Positions 62,733 to 64,000 of a stretch of 64,000 nucleotides of DNA are shown here, piece after piece. The DNA comes from Gemmatimonas sp. (lineage in GTDB: Bacteria; Gemmatimonadota; Gemmatimonadetes; Longimicrobiales; Longimicrobiaceae). The stretch lies in the NCBI GenBank assembly GCA_009380025.1, contig WHSP01000006.1, forward strand, positions 1 through 64,000. The letters run 5' to 3'. Made by a program: the position numbers and the translations under genes. The notes under the pieces are model-generated. The model had not been told where the DNA came from, did not search any database, and saw nothing but the letters and a program-made list of their open reading frames with translations. The stretch's first letter is position 1. Every line of letters starts with the position of its first letter.

Positions 62733-63115
62733 CGATCATCGCTCCGCAGGTTGCTTCCGACCCCATGGGTGACGATGATCAAGGTCGTGAGAGTGATCAT
62801 TCCGAGACCACCGACCTGGATCAGCTGGAGGACGAACGCCTGGCCGGCGAACGTGAAGTGCGTCGCGGTGTTGACGACGTGCAGCCCCACAACGCAGACG
62901 GCACTCGTCGCAGTGAACAGGGCATCGAGCCAACCCAGACGAGGTCCGACGTAGAGGCCCGCGAGCCAGCGTAGCCCCAGGGTGCCAAGGGTGAGGAGAA
63001 GAATGAAGAAGGCGACGAAGAATTGCGGCGGAGTGAAGTGTCGCCAGACGCCGCTCGGCGAAGCCTCCGCTCCCAATAACGCCCCACCGACCTGGCGCCG
63101 TGGCCAATGGCTCAC
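62729..63115 (-). pseudogene. Truncated TrkH/KtrB-type potassium channel subunit
   Basis: Only 128 codons, where the family needs ~450. The first part is clearly TrkH/KtrB: PPQFFVAFFILLLTLGTLGL, GWLDALFTATSAVCVVGLHV (filter-region TSAVCVTGL) and GQAFVLQLIQVGGLGMITLT, TLIIVTHG. It then ends abruptly with a few unrelated residues (VGSNLRSDDR) at the ATGA overlap with trkA. Three of the four pore repeats are gone. The start is 7 bases downstream of the lepB stop, so the lepB/ktrB/trkA operon frame is intact. Likely a deletion with frameshift, or an assembly error. Confidence 0.78.
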
Positions 63116-63122
63116 GAACCGA

Positions 63123-63902
63123 TCATCGGATGATCGAGCCGAGCCTGTCCCACCGCACCGCGGTGAGAAAGCGGGGGAAGGGTCGATCGACGAAGGGATC
63201 GATCGAGTAGTAGATGAACAGCGCCTTACCGCGGATCACGTCACGCGGGATGAAGCCCATGAAGCGAGAGTCCAGCGACTGATCGCGGTTGTCACCCAGG
63301 ACCATGTAGTGTCCCTCGGGAACGACCAGTGGACCCCAGGTGTCTCGGGTCGGCGCGTAGGTGGCCTGGTCGACGTCGTCGGTGAGCGCCTGAAGATGCC
63401 ACTGGTACCCGGGGATCCCGAAACGCTGCATCGGATCGTCGGGTAGGAATTCGGGCTCCACGTACGGCTCCTCGAGCTCCTCGCCGTTGCGATAGACCGT
63501 CCGGTCGATCATCTGGACCGTATCGCCAGGCTCGCCGATCACCCGCTTCACGACGTCGATGATCGGGTCGTTGTACGCGGGCCGAAAGACGACGATATCG
63601 CCGAACACCGGCTCGCGGAACGCCGGGATGCGGATGCCCGTGAACGGGATCTGTGCCCCGAAAATGGCGTTGTTCGCCATCAGATAGTCCCCGATACGGA
63701 GCGTGTTCTCCATACTCCCAGACGGGATGGTGAACGCCTGGATCAGGAAGGTTCGAATGACGAAGAACAACAGAACGGCGATGGCGAACGACTTTACCCA
63801 CTCCAGCAGGTCGTCGCCGGTACGCTCTTCCGTGCGTTGACTCTTGGTAACGGTGCGCCCGCCGCGTTTCGACTCTCGACGTCCGGTGGTGGAACTGCTC
63901 AC
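63123..63902 (-). CDS. lepB: Signal peptidase I
   Basis: 259 residues from the GTG at 63902, which has GAGGAG upstream. One membrane helix (FAIAVLLFFVIRTFLIQAFT) is followed by the catalytic site SGSMENTLRIGDYL (Ser) and VVKRVIGEPGDTVQMIDRTV (Lys), then GDIVVFRP and VLGDNRDQSLDSRFMGFIP (box E). It removes signal peptides from exported proteins at the outer face of the inner membrane; the many exported proteins in this window are candidate substrates. The gene leads the operon with the truncated potassium channel gene and trkA. The 98 bases to its right hold only part of its upstream region. Confidence 0.95.
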   Translation of the reverse strand: MSSSTTGRRESKRGGRTVTKSQRTEERTGDDLLEWVKSFAIAVLLFFVIRTFLIQAFTIPSGSMENTLRIGDYLMANNAIFGAQIPFTGIRIPAFREPVFGDIVVFRPAYNDPIIDVVKRVIGEPGDTVQMIDRTVYRNGEELEEPYVEPEFLPDDPMQRFGIPGYQWHLQALTDDVDQATYAPTRDTWGPLVVPEGHYMVLGDNRDQSLDSRFMGFIPRDVIRGKALFIYYSIDPFVDRPFPRFLTAVRWDRLGSIIR

Positions 63903-64000
63903 CTTTGTTCTCCTCACGAAATGAAACGGCGCCGACTCAGCCCGCGCCCACAATGTGTAGGCCGCGGACCGGGCCGGCGACCTTCAAGGCGGTCCGTGCA

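Overview
The window is dense, GC-rich bacterial chromosome with about fifty genes on both strands. The mix of families suggests a Gemmatimonadota-like organism: two secreted CBM9/DUF5916 outer-membrane-type proteins, two secreted PQQ beta-propeller dehydrogenases, FHA/PP2C/Ser-Thr kinase modules, a SARP-type regulator and a short RpoD without region 1.1. This taxonomic call is inference from gene content; there is no rRNA or marker phylogeny here.

Layout. 1-4.5 kb: an interrupted copper monooxygenase-like gene, a secreted unknown protein and a PQQ dehydrogenase. 4.8-8.5 kb (-): FHA protein, PP2C phosphatase and a kinase fused to a TonB C-terminal domain. 9.2-13.1 kb (-): a DUF5916 protein and an AraC-type regulator. 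13.3-16.5 kb (+): CPBP protease, small lipoprotein, acetyl-CoA synthetase. 16.6-19.5 kb (-): metX with a SAM-II riboswitch leader, a secreted FAH-fold protein, a small membrane protein. 19.7-22.7 kb (+): TesB thioesterase, then a coupled pair made of a shortened adenine-methyltransferase-like protein and a DprA-like protein. 22.7-27.5 kb (-): small secreted protein, thioesterase, orphan DNA methyltransferase, zinc-ribbon protein, Spy-like/ECF sigma/membrane-protein operon, CBS protein. 27.7-30 kb: YczE-like protein and MoxR-type ATPase, tail to tail. 30.3-38.3 kb (+): lon, quinone oxidoreductase, rpoD, rsgA, and thiC behind a TPP riboswitch. 38.4-41.9 kb (+): second PQQ dehydrogenase and two small beta-domain proteins. 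41.9-45.1 kb (-): SARP regulator. 45.5-51 kb: trypsin-like lipoprotein with a BsuPI-domain protein, a plug-like secreted protein, second DUF5916 protein. 51.2-64 kb: flavin-binding protein, rocD-like aminotransferase, GH3 enzyme, a second FHA/PP2C pair, HD phosphohydrolase, moaB, DUF1499, NRDE and HD-domain proteins, and a lepB / truncated K+ channel / trkA operon.

Main points of interest: (1) the metX leader, with promoter, SAM-II aptamer, strong hairpin, a 45-codon ORF whose stop codon lies in a terminator loop, then metX; (2) the methyltransferase-like/DprA-like pair, a possible undescribed DNA-handling or defence cassette; (3) a dispersed MITE-like repeat family; (4) four interrupted or internally deleted genes (monooxygenase, ABC permease, receiver/histidine kinase, K+ channel). 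Together the last group suggests either recent gene decay or assembly problems.
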